Assembly (NCBI GenBank): GCA_900491605.1
Contig: UESW01004011.1
Location: 1,119,783 to 1,183,782 of the forward strand
Reading direction: 5' to 3'
Source of the DNA: Calamus simplicifolius
Taxonomy: Eukaryota; Streptophyta; Magnoliopsida; Arecales; Arecaceae
DNA: 64,000 bases
A program made the position numbers and the translations under genes. Numbering within the stretch: position 1 is the first letter of the stretch; each line of letters starts with the position of its first letter. Under the pieces are notes generated by a model, which saw only the letters and a program-made list of their open reading frames with translations, was not told the origin of the DNA and did no database searches. Positions 35,401 to 40,577 of the stretch are shown here, in pieces.

Positions 35401-37509
35401 AAAGGTTTTATAATGCCATATAATGTAAATACAGACTGCCTAATACTATATACGCATATACTAGTTTATGTATGTCATTAAAGGCACTCATGATTAAAAT
35501 TTCATGGGTTTTTCTCTCTGGGAAGCAGCCTAGGCACCTAGGTGCTAGGCCATAAAGGGTGTCCAGCATTTAGCTTTGCCCAGCTAATTTAACAAGTTTG
35601 TTAGAAACATGATAGAAAACAGGTTAAGAATTCTTTGTCCATGGCAGATGGATTGAGATTATGATAAAAACTGGAGCTCGTTAGATGTTTATCCTCGATT
35701 ACCCCAGATAACTAAGAATTGAGGTCCCAGAACATGACATCAATGTGAAACTTAAATGGACAGTAGTCACAGTCTGAGCTCTGATATTTTAGATCTATAG
35801 CATTACAGCTAACCAAAGAGGCAACGCATGCTATGAAACATGGACACTTCAAATTGACATTCTTGCTCTTTGCATTATTATGTTCTATGAAACATGGGTA
35901 CTTCAAAATGGGTCTTGTACCAATATCTGGTATGGATGCATCTGAATACATATTTGGCTATGTATCCAGCACCAAAAAACAAAGTTTTTATTTCCGATAT
36001 GCTATGTACACATTTTGGATAGGTGGGCATACGTCTGGGATACATTCAGATACATTTGACATCAAAATCAGATTTTTTTATTGAAAAAGGGGGTCTTTAT
36101 ATTATTTTAAAAATATAAGAGACTTTAAAAAGGGCTATAGATACCAACCTCTAGGTCATTCTTCTGCCATGCAAAAGGAGAACAATTCTTGTTCCCAAGT
36201 TCATCATTTTTTAATTATTTCAATGGATGAACATTGAACAAACTTTATATTCTTTTGTAATGTACAGCTTATAAGTTAGAATGGAAGCATTTTCCATCCC
36301 TTTGTTATAAACAGCATCTATTCAAACTCATATTTTTTATGATAGCTATTAAATCTTTTAGCCAGCAAATTAGTATAATATATTCTTAATTATATTAAAT
36401 TTTATATTAATTAATTAACATGTCATAGACATATCGTATCTTAGATTTTCAAGCATTGATGTATTGTCATATCTGTATTTTATCCCATACTCATATCTGT
36501 ATCAATGCTTCAGGATTATGTCTCACTCTCAATCTTGTAGTCCCCGGATTGGTTCAAATGCTCTTCATAGTTAAGTTATAATAACAGTTGAGAATAGTTG
36601 CCATTTTAACCAGTTGTTCCCAGTAAGGATTCAATCATGAGTATCTTTACAAAGATCAACAGAGCAACATCTCTATTCCAAAGCTTTTAGTCAGGAAACG
36701 GATCCTGAAGATGAAATTAATCAAAATAAGTGCAGTAATGTGCCTCACCACATCATACACTACTTAACATGATCTATTAGAGTCAAGAATAGCATGGTGG
36801 AAGTTTAAAACAACCCATTCAGGTGACTAAGAAGTTTCATCCTTTCAGATATCACTGATACATTATTTCATCTAATAATGAGCTATCCTGCCTCCTTGTC
36901 AGGATTTCTATACTGTGGTCAGAAGCCAAACAATTGTTTAATAAACAAGCAGATGTCAGGAGATGAGGTTTGAACGTGTTTCTAATATAAAATACTAGGG
37001 GAAAGGTTTGCATTAATCTCTTTTGTCAAGTTTAGAAAGGGCTCTTGTGCCAGCAAGAGAAAAAAAAGCGGGGCAGGCACGAAGAAGCCATAAATCCAAC
37101 ATTACAACAGAAATTCTTAAATTAAGAATGCTACAAACGCATGCAAGTCCCCTATTCTTCAAGAAAGAAAGAAAAGGATGGCAAAACTATGGTTTTACCA
37201 CAAAACCCATCCAGTTCCCATACCAAATCCTTATAACCATCAGAACTCCGGAACCAATTTCAAGAAATCCTCCCGACATCACAGCAGCCAGACGCAAAAG
37301 TTCTTCAGATCAACAAAATCGTATGAAAATATAAAAATCCCAAGCCGCGATAATAATACAACCCTAAAAACGCTACCATCCATGAAAAACATTCGTCCGT
37401 TATAATCGCAGCACCCGAAAATACAGTTTTTAGATTCGATTAACGCGAATGTTCCACCAAAGATACCAGGGAAAGATCGTACCTTGGTGAGGAGTCGCCT
37501 CAAAGCCAT
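1..37509 (-). CDS. FTSH4: FTSH4-type mitochondrial i-AAA protease gene, 5' six exons (3' end outside window)
   Basis: Encodes about 401 N-terminal residues of a membrane-anchored AAA+ zinc metalloprotease. Plant FTSH4 forms the i-AAA complex of the mitochondrial inner membrane and degrades misfolded membrane proteins using ATP. Joined exons are 37509-37467, 6733-6473, 4077-3841, 3737-3613, 1704-1228 and 62-1, all with GT/AG borders and compatible phases (43, 261, 237, 125, 477, 62 nt). In order: an Arg-rich presequence; QSSYVGSFARR and FESQPSL blocks typical of plant FTSH4; one membrane segment near residues 158-173; an AAA module with Walker A GPPGTGKT (239-246), Walker B IIFIDE (294-299) and the second region of homology. 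The M41 protease domain with HEXXH must lie beyond base 1. No stop or frameshift is seen in the exons. Oddities are the 30.7 kb first intron and RPGRFDL in place of the expected RPGRFDR. Confidence 0.92.
645..668. repeat. (AT)n microsatellite
   Basis: About twelve AT dinucleotides in a row inside FTSH4 intron 5. Simple repeat, no further function visible. Confidence 0.9.
708..791 (-). mobile_element. 84-bp 5'-truncated RTE-type LINE tail with 18-bp target duplication
   Basis: On the minus strand the insert begins at AATAGAGCAGAGTGGAGGAA and ends in repeated GAGTTGAGTTG. The same sequence closes the larger LINE fragment at about 6063-6146, and encodes the last residues of plant RTE LINE ORFs (NRAEWRKQIHVA type). 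It is flanked by identical copies of ATTATATAATGTATATTA at 690-707 and 792-809, the signature of target-primed reverse transcription. A dead-on-arrival copy with no coding capacity. Confidence 0.85.
1228..1704 (-). CDS. FTSH4: FTSH4 exon 5: AAA ATPase core
   Basis: 159 codons, phase 0 at both ends (acceptor GTTCCAG/CG, donor TCTAAG/GTAACT). It carries Walker A GPPGTGKT, the pore loop region around the FVGVGARRVR motif, Walker B IIFIDEIDA, sensor-1 AATN and the second region of homology. The last Arg of RPGRFDR, essential for ATPase activity in E. coli FtsH, reads Leu here: codon 1296-1294 is CTT where CGT would be expected. Everything else is intact. Confidence 0.97.
2879..3470. repeat. Diverged tandem duplication, unit about 310 bp
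   Basis: Two neighbouring copies share ATCAGGCATGTGCAAT (from about 2880 and about 3190), then a purine-rich run, then blocks reading CCAATMTGTWTGGGAGT and GAGAGWACAYRGGTG in the same order. Copy 2 has lost most of the pure GA run of copy 1. Origin unknown. Confidence 0.65.
2913..2937. repeat. (AG)n microsatellite
   Basis: About twelve AG dinucleotides, part of the first copy of the 310-bp duplication. Confidence 0.9.
3613..3737 (-). CDS. FTSH4: FTSH4 exon 4: start of the AAA module
   Basis: 125 nt encoding GLGLHEEVQAS, then FNDVKGVDEAKAELEEIV and HYLRDPK. The DVKGVDEAK block is the standard entry into the FtsH AAA domain. The acceptor is TGCACAG/GG and the donor is CCAAAG/GTCAAA. Only 103 bases separate it from exon 3, the shortest intron of the gene. 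Confidence 0.95.
3738..3840 (-). other. FTSH4 intron 3
   Basis: 103-bp intron between exons 3 and 4 with standard GT and AG ends. It is near the lower size limit for plant introns and free of repeats. Confidence 0.93.
3841..4077 (-). CDS. FTSH4: FTSH4 exon 3: linker and transmembrane segment
   Basis: 237 nt from a TATAG acceptor to an AGTAAAG/GTTTAC donor. It contains the REEES linker, the conserved GILGTASAPIH motif, HFKEQLW, and the hydrophobic stretch TIALTFLLISGVGALI, which is the single inner-membrane anchor of i-AAA proteases. The phase (2 bases in, 1 base out) agrees with both neighbours. The segment right of it up to exon 2 is a 2.4 kb intron. Confidence 0.95.
4496..4628. repeat. 66-bp tandem duplication
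   Basis: TCTTGATGATTTCC followed by AAGTATATAACCTCCTTACA and a tail ending CAGGCTTTC occurs twice back to back, with only two or three differences (AACAAG/AGCAAG, one T in a T run, CGTT/CATT). A recent local duplication inside an intron. Confidence 0.9.
5480..6150 (+). mobile_element. RTE-clade LINE fragment, 3' end of the reverse transcriptase ORF
   Basis: Read on the plus strand with stops and frameshifts ignored, the stretch gives FRYLRSIIQ, a HRVKARWIKWMSALGVLYD block, ARMLRWICGK, RENxLRWFENMQRRP and RGRGRPKLTW, then AEWRKQIHVADSM. This is the order of the C-terminal region of plant RTE-type LINE ORFs. It ends in GAGTTGAGTTGAGTTG, the short tandem tail of these elements. At least four in-frame stops show it is dead. 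It lies antisense to FTSH4 in intron 2. Confidence 0.85.
6473..6733 (-). CDS. FTSH4: FTSH4 exon 2: matrix-side N domain
   Basis: An 87-codon block starting at a TTTGCAG acceptor and ending at AAGAG/GTAATA. It encodes NRLRNFHQRF followed by QSSYVGSFARR, a charged helix, and the FESQPSLHSNPSALAEYVKAL stretch, which aligns directly with the N-terminal domain of plant FTSH4. It begins with two bases completing a codon and ends with one base of the next, matching exons 1 and 3. No stop codons. Confidence 0.94.
6734..9599. other. Intron sequence without recognisable genes
   Basis: AT-rich, non-repetitive at the level I can see. One open stretch of 77 codons (7176-7409, minus) has no features I recognise and no splice or start context. 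No tRNA, LTR or terminal inverted repeat was found. Confidence 0.6.
9600..10035 (-). pseudogene. Retroelement-type RNase H domain remnant
   Basis: The minus strand reads SAGFVIRNYEGKTISA, then after breaks IVLEGDPSTIVTWLNG, LRKLYSLIATI and HAHREANQMVDFLANWAAKG. This matches the plant RNase H-like domain (RVT_3 type) found at the C-terminal end of plant L1-like LINEs and in many degenerate retrocopies. Key positions such as the Glu in the IVLEGD region and the H-REAN-D pattern are visible. Frame breaks near 9910-9960 make it non-functional. No LINE reverse transcriptase was found next to it. Confidence 0.65.
10036..10798. other. Intron sequence left of the nest
   Basis: No gene is seen. The stretch at about 10385-10600 (CTACCACCACC, then TGGTGCCAAGAATGTAAATAT) resembles 34715-34950 on the other side of the nest, suggesting two copies of an old dispersed repeat. 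Confidence 0.5.
11129..11386 (+). repeat. Copia-1 5' LTR
   Basis: 258 bp, TG...CA ends. It shares with the right copy the TGTAGGAAATCTC start, repeated ATCAGGATCAATAAT blocks and the tail AATAATAAAATTCTCAA. It is shorter than its partner because one internal repeat block is missing. Confidence 0.9.
11387..11404 (+). promoter_or_regulatory. Copia-1 primer binding site
   Basis: CGGTATCAAAGCC directly after the LTR matches the initiator-tRNA-Met primer site consensus TGGTATCAGAGCC except at two positions. Confidence 0.8.
11387..11715 (+). pseudogene. Copia-1 leader and possible gag start
   Basis: An open stretch starts at ATG 11484 and continues to the Tat-1 border at 11715. Its residues show no recognisable gag motif, so assignment as gag rests only on position after the primer site. 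Confidence 0.4.
11716..12947 (-). repeat. Tat-1 3' LTR
   Basis: 1232 bp, matching 29249-30364 along its whole length except for the number of minisatellite units. In the transcribed (minus) direction it starts TGATGTGGCTGG and ends CATCATCA. Confidence 0.93.
12480..12895. repeat. GC-rich minisatellite in the Tat-1 3' LTR
   Basis: About eight imperfect units of roughly 50 bp with core CGGGCCGCCTAGGGACCGCC and TTTGTAGCTGTGGCC. The other LTR has about five or six units (30005-30310), so the copy number changed after insertion or during reverse transcription. Open frames over this stretch on both strands are by-products of the repeat. Confidence 0.9.
12948..12966 (-). promoter_or_regulatory. Tat-1 polypurine tract
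   Basis: On the minus strand a run of about twelve G followed by CATT lies directly next to the 3' LTR, the expected plus-strand primer for reverse transcription. Confidence 0.8.
13332..13339 (+). promoter_or_regulatory. TATA-like box upstream of the Tat-1 antisense ORF
   Basis: TATTAATA lies 154 bases before the ATG at 13486, on the plus strand and opposite to the element's own transcription. Comparable boxes precede the same ORF in Tat-2 (63540) and Tat-3 (40405). Function is inferred. Confidence 0.4.
14394..14463 (+). other. Possible intron in the Tat-1 antisense ORF
   Basis: GTATATAT, then (TA)n, a long T tract and GTGCAAAG before ATGAGGTTC. It has the layout of a short plant intron (GT, AT-rich, polypyrimidine, AG) and separates two coding-like stretches in different frames. 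It also holds the (TA)n microsatellite at 14395-14423, which could itself explain the break. Confidence 0.4.
15006..15071 (+). other. Probable 66-bp intron in the Tat-1 antisense ORF
   Basis: GTAAATATGC at the start and TGTGCGCAG at the end, phase 0, between FTAVLH and ISNGIF. It happens to be divisible by three and open, but its composition is clearly intron-like. Confidence 0.5.
15330..16139 (-). repeat. Chromo-1 3' LTR
   Basis: 810 bp. Matches 21019-21829; its right end reads CTTCACAA where the other copy has CTTCACCA. Confidence 0.93.
16140..16156 (-). promoter_or_regulatory. Chromo-1 polypurine tract
   Basis: Minus strand GAAGGGGGAGGGAA directly before the 3' LTR, the plus-strand primer site. 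Confidence 0.85.
16155..16340 (-). pseudogene. Chromo-1 integrase C-terminal chromodomain, with a stop
   Basis: The minus strand reads AVLRYRKHKKGKESNDVWQ, then VLIH, a TGA at 16249-16247 where Trp is expected, then KGLPVEEAIWEDHEDVAKQF. The pattern V-L-I-x-W-K-G-L-P-x-E-E-A-x-W-E is the chromodomain that targets chromoviruses to marked chromatin. The stop removes most of it. Confidence 0.88.
16561..17550 (-). pseudogene. Chromo-1 integrase
   Basis: It contains the HHCC zinc finger (H-H ... CDICQ), MDFVEGL and VVVDRLSKGARFIPL with the first catalytic Asp, MTDRGALFMSSFW with the second Asp, and YHPQTDGQTEVVNQTLEQ with the Glu. The frame is open across these motifs and ends shortly after FEPGDYVYLKL, in front of the chromodomain. 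It joins host DNA in normal family members; here the downstream stop and dead RT make the element immobile on its own. Confidence 0.92.
17566..19370 (-). pseudogene. Chromo-1 reverse transcriptase and RNase H
   Basis: Two overlapping frames, so one frameshift near 18640. RT blocks: FSSPVLLVRKKDGSWRFC, DYKALN, FTKLDLRAGYHQI and MPFGLCNAPSTFQ. The active site reads FFDN at about 18448-18437 instead of YxDD/FFDD, so the second catalytic Asp is lost. RNase H follows with VYTDASGEGIGAVL and the TDQQPLRHLL motif. Confidence 0.93.
19375..20960 (-). pseudogene. Chromo-1 gag and protease
   Basis: Gag has a helical N-terminus, an Arg-rich middle, FPRFDGGDPHEWLDKAQHYF and a knuckle CFKC...HKC at 19746-19705. 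The protease follows with LLVDSGSSHNFVN. The frame is interrupted between about 20035 and 20220. Gag normally forms the particle and the protease cuts the polyprotein. Confidence 0.9.
21019..21829 (-). repeat. Chromo-1 5' LTR
   Basis: 811 bp. In the minus direction it starts TGGTGAAGCACC and ends GGGAACTCAACA. Just beyond, TTTGGTGCTTTCATTGAG (21016-20999) is the likely primer site region. Confidence 0.93.
21835..22275 (+). pseudogene. Tat-1 antisense extra ORF, 3' part
   Basis: Continues the Ala/Glu/Arg coiled coil interrupted at 15329 (ARADRREIGDALLRVDYAED, then AESEARVAMEKLASAKAEV). After a stop at 22032 comes FEKCKKKISRAYKLNGL and an acidic tail EDKDEGLDSDGAKDGP ending at TGA 22273. The acidic C-terminus is usual for this protein family. 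Confidence 0.7.
22276..22580. other. Tat-1 spacer after the antisense ORF
   Basis: Non-coding stretch between the antisense ORF end and the tandem array. I see no further feature. Confidence 0.5.
22580..23672. repeat. 136-bp tandem repeat array in Tat-1, about eight copies
   Basis: The anchor TTTTGAAAACTACCACA recurs near 22718, 22854, 22990, 23126, 23261, 23397, 23533 and 23669, a period of 135-136 bp. Each unit also contains CGAGACCACAGGACTTGAAC and GTGTCTATGATCACGGGACC and has two similar halves with GGTTTCTYGCGCCGGC. It lies between pol and the antisense ORF, the hypervariable part of Tat elements from which satellites are known to arise. Confidence 0.95.
23901..24897 (-). pseudogene. 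Tat-1 integrase
   Basis: It starts with the HHCC finger (EIHEGICENHMGGRSLAHK, then CDRCQ), a break near 24480-24660, then VITDNDRQFDNSAFKAFC with the second Asp. HPQINEEAEVINWTILRGL holds the Glu region, followed by GETPFSLVFGSEAVIPVEI, a hallmark of Tat integrases. Frame breaks make it inactive. Confidence 0.9.
24913..25502 (-). pseudogene. Tat-1 second (archaeal-type) RNase H
   Basis: WILHVAGTSNSQGSGNGLIL and ATNNQAEYEALLVGIKLA are the usual blocks of the extra RNase H of Tat elements, followed by SYIPGDENARADKLSRLA at the C-terminal end. The catalytic Asp normally in VDGSSN reads Ala (VAGTSN, codon GCT near 25455). A break lies near 25210-25284. Confidence 0.9.
25563..25991 (-). pseudogene. 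Tat-1 first RNase H domain
   Basis: Follows the RT. LFLYLAASSEAVSSVLVQ and PIYYTSKVLHDAEVRYS are typical of the degenerate Ty3-type RNase H retained in Tat elements, where catalytic residues are replaced because the second RNase H does the work. Confidence 0.88.
26040..26866 (-). pseudogene. Tat-1 reverse transcriptase
   Basis: It contains EVNKLLAAGHIQEAQYPNWL, IDFTDLNKACLKDSFPLP, FMDAFFGYNQIRM, ATYQRLMNKVFKDQIG and the intact active site YVDDM near 26325. The wording DLNKACPKD/YPLP and GYNQI is characteristic of Tat. A stop occurs shortly after 26168. Confidence 0.93.
26952..27607 (-). pseudogene. Tat-1 protease region
   Basis: Two frames. The upstream one has a proline/acidic linker and IKRILVVVGV, where the aspartic protease signature (V-D-x-G-S-S) should be; a frameshift falls at this point. 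The downstream frame has GLSSDSLQLVTIPLVGFIGD and YNVIFGRPGLNLLDAVIS, the C-terminal half of the domain. Confidence 0.85.
27745..28922 (-). pseudogene. Tat-1 gag
   Basis: LPQLDPYDGTTNLLDHLESY, AFFATLRKAAHAWYSRL, and FLAQFDACRKIPRVADSLF with LKQGLRPSCFTYSL form the retrotransposon gag domain. A TAG near 28333 replaces the usual Gln in the middle. Upstream lies a Ser/His/Arg-rich N-terminus. Confidence 0.9.
28923..29248 (-). other. Tat-1 untranslated leader
   Basis: Between the 5' LTR and gag. I could not recognise a clear primer binding site next to the LTR end; the first bases read GATTAGCATGCCAGG on the minus strand. Confidence 0.5.
29249..30364 (-). repeat. Tat-1 5' LTR
   Basis: 1116 bp, partner of 11716-12947, about 115 bp shorter mainly because of fewer minisatellite units at 30005-30310. 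Confidence 0.93.
30005..30310. repeat. GC-rich minisatellite in the Tat-1 5' LTR
   Basis: Five to six units of about 50 bp with core CGGGCCGCCTAGGGACCGCC, the same family as 12480-12895. Confidence 0.9.
30370..33640 (+). pseudogene. Copia-1 pol: protease, integrase, reverse transcriptase, RNase H
   Basis: Protease: WILDFGATDHMAHISNKF, with Phe-Gly where Ser-Gly is usual. Integrase: HCDVYEYAKQTCVPFPISN, the LDNAYDYF region with the second Asp, and TPQQNGVA followed by a TAA (31341) at the catalytic Glu codon. RT: ERYKERLVAKRYTQTYGVDY, EMFAPVAKMNTVRILLSLA and LKKALYGLKQSQRTWFGRF; the YVDD site is destroyed by a small deletion around 32806-32812. RNase H: IYTDADFAGSSVDKRSTLGY. Many stops; an old copy. 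Confidence 0.92.
33748..33762 (+). promoter_or_regulatory. Copia-1 polypurine tract
   Basis: CAGCTTGAGGAG directly before the right LTR, the usual copia tract (AGCTTGAGGGGGAG) with losses. Confidence 0.7.
33763..34079 (+). repeat. Copia-1 3' LTR
   Basis: 317 bp, partner of 11129-11386. It carries one more AATCAGG..AATAATCT block and ends TTCTTCA, followed by the AATAT target copy. Confidence 0.9.
34684..37466. other. FTSH4 intron 1, part next to exon 1
   Basis: Unique-looking AT-rich sequence. The first 260 bp resemble 10385-10600. No LTR, coding block or RNA gene was recognised. Short open frames (for example 34939-35166, 35833-36084) are T-rich or repeat-like and lack recognisable domains. 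Confidence 0.5.
37467..37509 (-). CDS. FTSH4: FTSH4 exon 1: start codon and presequence
   Basis: The reading starts at the ATG at 37509-37507 with MALRRLLTKVRSFP, close to the MAWRRIITKV-type start known for plant FTSH4. The donor after 37467 (CCCTG/GTATCT) leaves phase 1, which exon 2 needs. A stronger-looking donor after 37483 (CCAAG/GTACG) leaves phase 0 and would put exon 2 out of frame, so I chose 37467. The basic residues and lack of acidic residues fit a mitochondrial import signal. A small extra exon hidden in the very long intron cannot be excluded, because the presequence is shorter than in Arabidopsis. Confidence 0.6.
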
Positions 37510-38339
37510 AATTCCTTCGACGAAACTTTCCTTCCTCCCCCCTCTTGATCTCTCTATATATCTATAAATAAAACTCAAAAAAGGAATCGAAATACTCCTG
37601 CGACGAAGCTGGTAAGAAACGTCAAAGAGGACGACGAGGTCGGCCGCTGCTCCCCGATATTTATCGGAGATTTTATTTATTAACAGCAAACCCAATCACT
37701 TGACTTTCGCCGGGCCCACAATGCTAGGCGGCGTGCCTTGACTTTATTATTTTTTTTTTTTTTTAACTATAAGCCGATGATCGCATCATTTTAGTCCAAG
37801 TGAAGCGGGTTTTTTTAAACTTTAAAATTTAGAATGGTAGCTACCGAAGCTACAACGTAGTCACCGTAAAGTTAGCTTTTTTGATAGACATATTAAATCT
37901 AAACTATATGTACATCATGAAGGATAAATTAAATTTATTGATGAGTAAACACAAAATTCTATCTGATTCATTGAATAATAATGAGCGAATCTTCATCAAT
38001 AATGAGCCTGCAAATCCTAGGAACACGAGTAGCATAGAAAATGCCTACGCCTAATTTTAAAACCCAAAATGAAGGCTAATTTTAAAAGTTAAATTTTTAA
38101 AAAATAAATTTAAACCAAAAACCAACTTATTTATTAAATCTAGAATTATATTTGGATTATAAAAACCATTGATTATTGGATTCAGATTCAAACTGAAATT
38201 AAAATACATATATTTTTATTAAAAAATAAAAAAATTTCATATAATTCTAAGATTCAAATAGAATTGAATTAAGGGGTTCCATTTAATGTAAAAAGTTTGA
38301 ATCATCATTTTATCTAAATAAATATGATGTTTATAACTT
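37510..38339 (-). promoter_or_regulatory. FTSH4 5' flank and likely promoter
   Basis: The sequence directly upstream of the start codon (37510-37700) is more GC-rich than its surroundings and has pyrimidine runs, as in housekeeping plant promoters. TATTTATAGATATATAG at about 37555-37571 (minus) is TATA-like but only about 50 bases from the ATG. Beyond 37740 the sequence is plain AT-rich DNA. Confidence 0.4.
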
Positions 38340-38342
38340 TTA

Positions 38343-38951
38343 GAGATCATTTGGCATGGCATGATCAATTTAAGATTACTAATAATTTATAACTCTAACC
38401 TCATGGATTACTCTGCAAGAGATAACTCTATCATCATCCTTAAGAGTGGTGATTCAAAATCATTTCCTTACAATAATCTTGGATTAAAATTTATAATCTA
38501 AAATACCTCTTATTTGTAATAATATATTACAATAACAAAAATTTATATATAATGATAAAATTTATATATATATTTTATTATGTTATATTATTATACTATA
38601 ATATAATCAATAAATTATATTGTAACATTATATATATTATATTATATATTATAATATGCTATATTATAATATAATTCATTAATTGTAATATAATATAATA
38701 CTAGTTTATATGTTATAATGCATGATATAATTCAATATTATATGTTATATTATATGTACTATAGGGATGATTTTGGTAATTTATGGTTAGTAATCTTGGA
38801 TTCCTGTTGTATATCAGCGATTTTTGATCATTGTGGTGTATCATACCAAACACAGTGATCTTTGATCATTGAGAATCAAATTATCTAGGGATTAGAATCA
38901 TCAATGATCCAAGATATTAGGGTGATTCGAAATTGGTCACCAAATGCATCC
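38343..38951. mobile_element. Tourist-2: probable 609-bp Tourist-like MITE
   Basis: The left end GAGATCATTTGG and the reverse complement of the right end, GGATGCATTTGG, form an imperfect terminal inverted repeat. TTA flanks both sides (38340-38342 and 38952-38954). No ORF. The adjoining GGGGTCATTTGATTAATTATAA at 38955 looks like the start of another, incomplete relative. Confidence 0.5.
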
Positions 38952-38954
38952 TTA

Positions 38955-39372
38955 GGGGTCATTTGATTAATTATAATTTAAAATTATCATGCAGGTTATT
39001 ATGTTTAACAATTAGACACGATGATGGTAATGTTTGATTCGCAGTAATTTAAAATAATCATAAATAATAATTTGATTTTTTAAAAGAAAAATGGATATAC
39101 AAGATTACCAAAGGATGATAATTTCAAATTATACTATTAACTTTATATAAATATTTAACTATATATTAAATATTTACTTAATAAGATTTAAGTATTTAAT
39201 ATTATATTCATATTAAATATGTAATGCATTATATCATATTAAATTCAATATTTTAAATAATATATGTTTATATAATATAGATATTTAATTTAAAATTATT
39301 AATATAATATGCATTATATCATATTAAATTCAATATTTTAAATAATATAATATGTTTATATAATATAGATAT
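38955..39372. other. AT-rich spacer, possible second MITE remnant
   Basis: Starts with TTAGGGGTCATTTGATTA, a MITE-like end without a partner. A block around AATATGCATTATATCATATT occurs twice (about 39211 and 39306). No gene. Confidence 0.4.
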
Positions 39373-40111
39373 TGGCAGGTTGCTCACCTAACTTCTCGAA
39401 CGTGTCTTGAGAGGTGGAAAATCGGAATGATTTGACTCTGATTTGAATCAGGTTTATTATGAGGTTGGTGTGATTCGAATCCTGTTTGTTAGAGAATCAA
39501 CGGTTAGAAAGCCGATGGGTGCTTTGAGATTCGGCTGTTTATAGACTCTAGGCTACATTTAGCATCATTGGCTTTATTTCCCTCTTAGGAAGGTTGGGGA
39601 CCCATGTGGCTAGAATCTTGCTAGATAATCATGTATTTAAACTTTCGTTAATTTTTCACACTTGGCTCTTTGAGGAAACCACTTTGGAAATCAGGTGATC
39701 GGAGCCGTTCATCATGTGAAGGATTCATCATGATGATGGGTAGCAAGCGCACTTGGGCTAGATGTGGAGGTAGCTCAGTCCTGCAAAGGTTCAAGAATAC
39801 CTCAGTTTTGCTGAGGAATAAATGTGACTCAGCCTGGTCAAAGCATAGGAATAGCTCGGTCTGGCCGAAGCATAGGAATAGCTCGTCTTACCGAGGTATA
39901 AGGGTAGCTCGGTCCGGCCGAGGTATAAGGGTAGCTTGGTCCCTCCGAAGTATGAAAATAGTTCGGAATCGTCAAAGCTTAGACCTCCTGAGGTATGGCA
40001 ATGTTGTCTTTTTCTGCACGTAATATCTGGTGGGCGAAAATCAAAAATGATCCTAACCTTTTTCTATCACGTGCACAAATATTAATGCGATAACGATTTT
40101 ACCCCGTATCA
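39373..40111 (-). repeat. Tat-3 3' LTR with minisatellite
   Basis: TGGCAGGTTGC to CCGTATCA, about 739 bp. At 39770-39990 it holds about eight imperfect 22-30 bp units with TAGCTCGGTCYGGCCGA and AGGTATAAGGG. Left border by analogy only, since no second LTR is in view. Confidence 0.55.
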
Positions 40112-40404
40112 TATGCCTCTCCTCCCTAGTTCAAAGCATAGGTTCGGGCATAGGGAGTAGAATTCCAGATGGCTTTATTTGGATGAAAGGATTTGAACTT
40201 AAAGACGTGCGCAATGATGGTTTCATAAATACCACGTCGTCACCTCACTATTTTCCTAAGTGAATGAAACGAAACCCTTCGTTTCTTGCAAATGATAATT
40301 GGGGAAGCAATACCCAGCAAATCCCTGTGCTTATGGCATCTACGCTGGCAGCCTAAGCTCTTGGGGATCCTCTTCGATAATATCCCGCCCTTATGCCAGG
40401 GCGG

Positions 40405-40413
40405 TTTAAAAAG
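40405..40413 (+). promoter_or_regulatory. TATA-like box upstream of the Tat-3 antisense ORF
   Basis: TTTAAAAAG, 120 bases before the ATG at 40525, within GC-rich surroundings. Confidence 0.4.
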
Positions 40414-40524
40414 GGTCGGGCGGCGTTATTTCTTGCCACATTGTTTCTTTAATTCTTCTTCAAGAATTCATCTCTCAAAGCTCCTGTGATCCCGTTTGAA
40501 GCTTGTCCCTTCCAACTCAGAAAT

Positions 40525-40577
40525 ATGAAAGGCCCGAGCGATATGGTCTCCGTGATGACCTCAGAAAATTTGGATAG
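40525..40577 (+). pseudogene. Tat-3 antisense ORF, first residues only
   Basis: MKGPSDMVSVMTSENLDS, comparable to GPEGILSIMKDRD of Tat-1 and SSMTVQEIINLSAK of Tat-2, then cut by the Sire-A LTR. Confidence 0.5.

Larger units (their letters stand above)
6734..37466 (-). other. FTSH4 intron 1, about 30.7 kb
   Basis: Everything between exon 2 and exon 1. About 24 kb of it (10802-34680) is a nest of four transposable elements; the rest is AT-rich intron sequence with an RNase H-like remnant. The donor is GTATCT at 37466 and the acceptor TTTGCAG ends at 6734. The length depends on exon 1 being correctly identified and on no small exon lying inside. Confidence 0.7.
39373..40577 (-). mobile_element. 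Tat-3: left end of a Tat-lineage element, cut by Sire-A
   Basis: An LTR (39373-40111) ending in CGTATCA is followed by ATGCCTCTCCTCC, which on the minus strand is a G/A-rich polypurine tract. Tat-1 and Tat-2 have the same junction (ATCA then NATGCC). Beyond it a plus-strand ORF start (40525) matches the position of the antisense ORF of the other Tat copies. Sire-A interrupts it at 40577; the rest is outside the window. Confidence 0.65.

Noticed and set aside
1..37509. FTSH4 considered as a processed or decayed pseudogene
   Set aside because: Introns are present and in phase and all exons are open; only the Arg-to-Leu change argues against function, which is not enough.
37279..37695. 138-codon open frame covering FTSH4 exon 1 and both flanks
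   Set aside because: Only the 14 codons from 37509 resemble FTSH4; the rest is 5' flank and intron sequence read through by chance.
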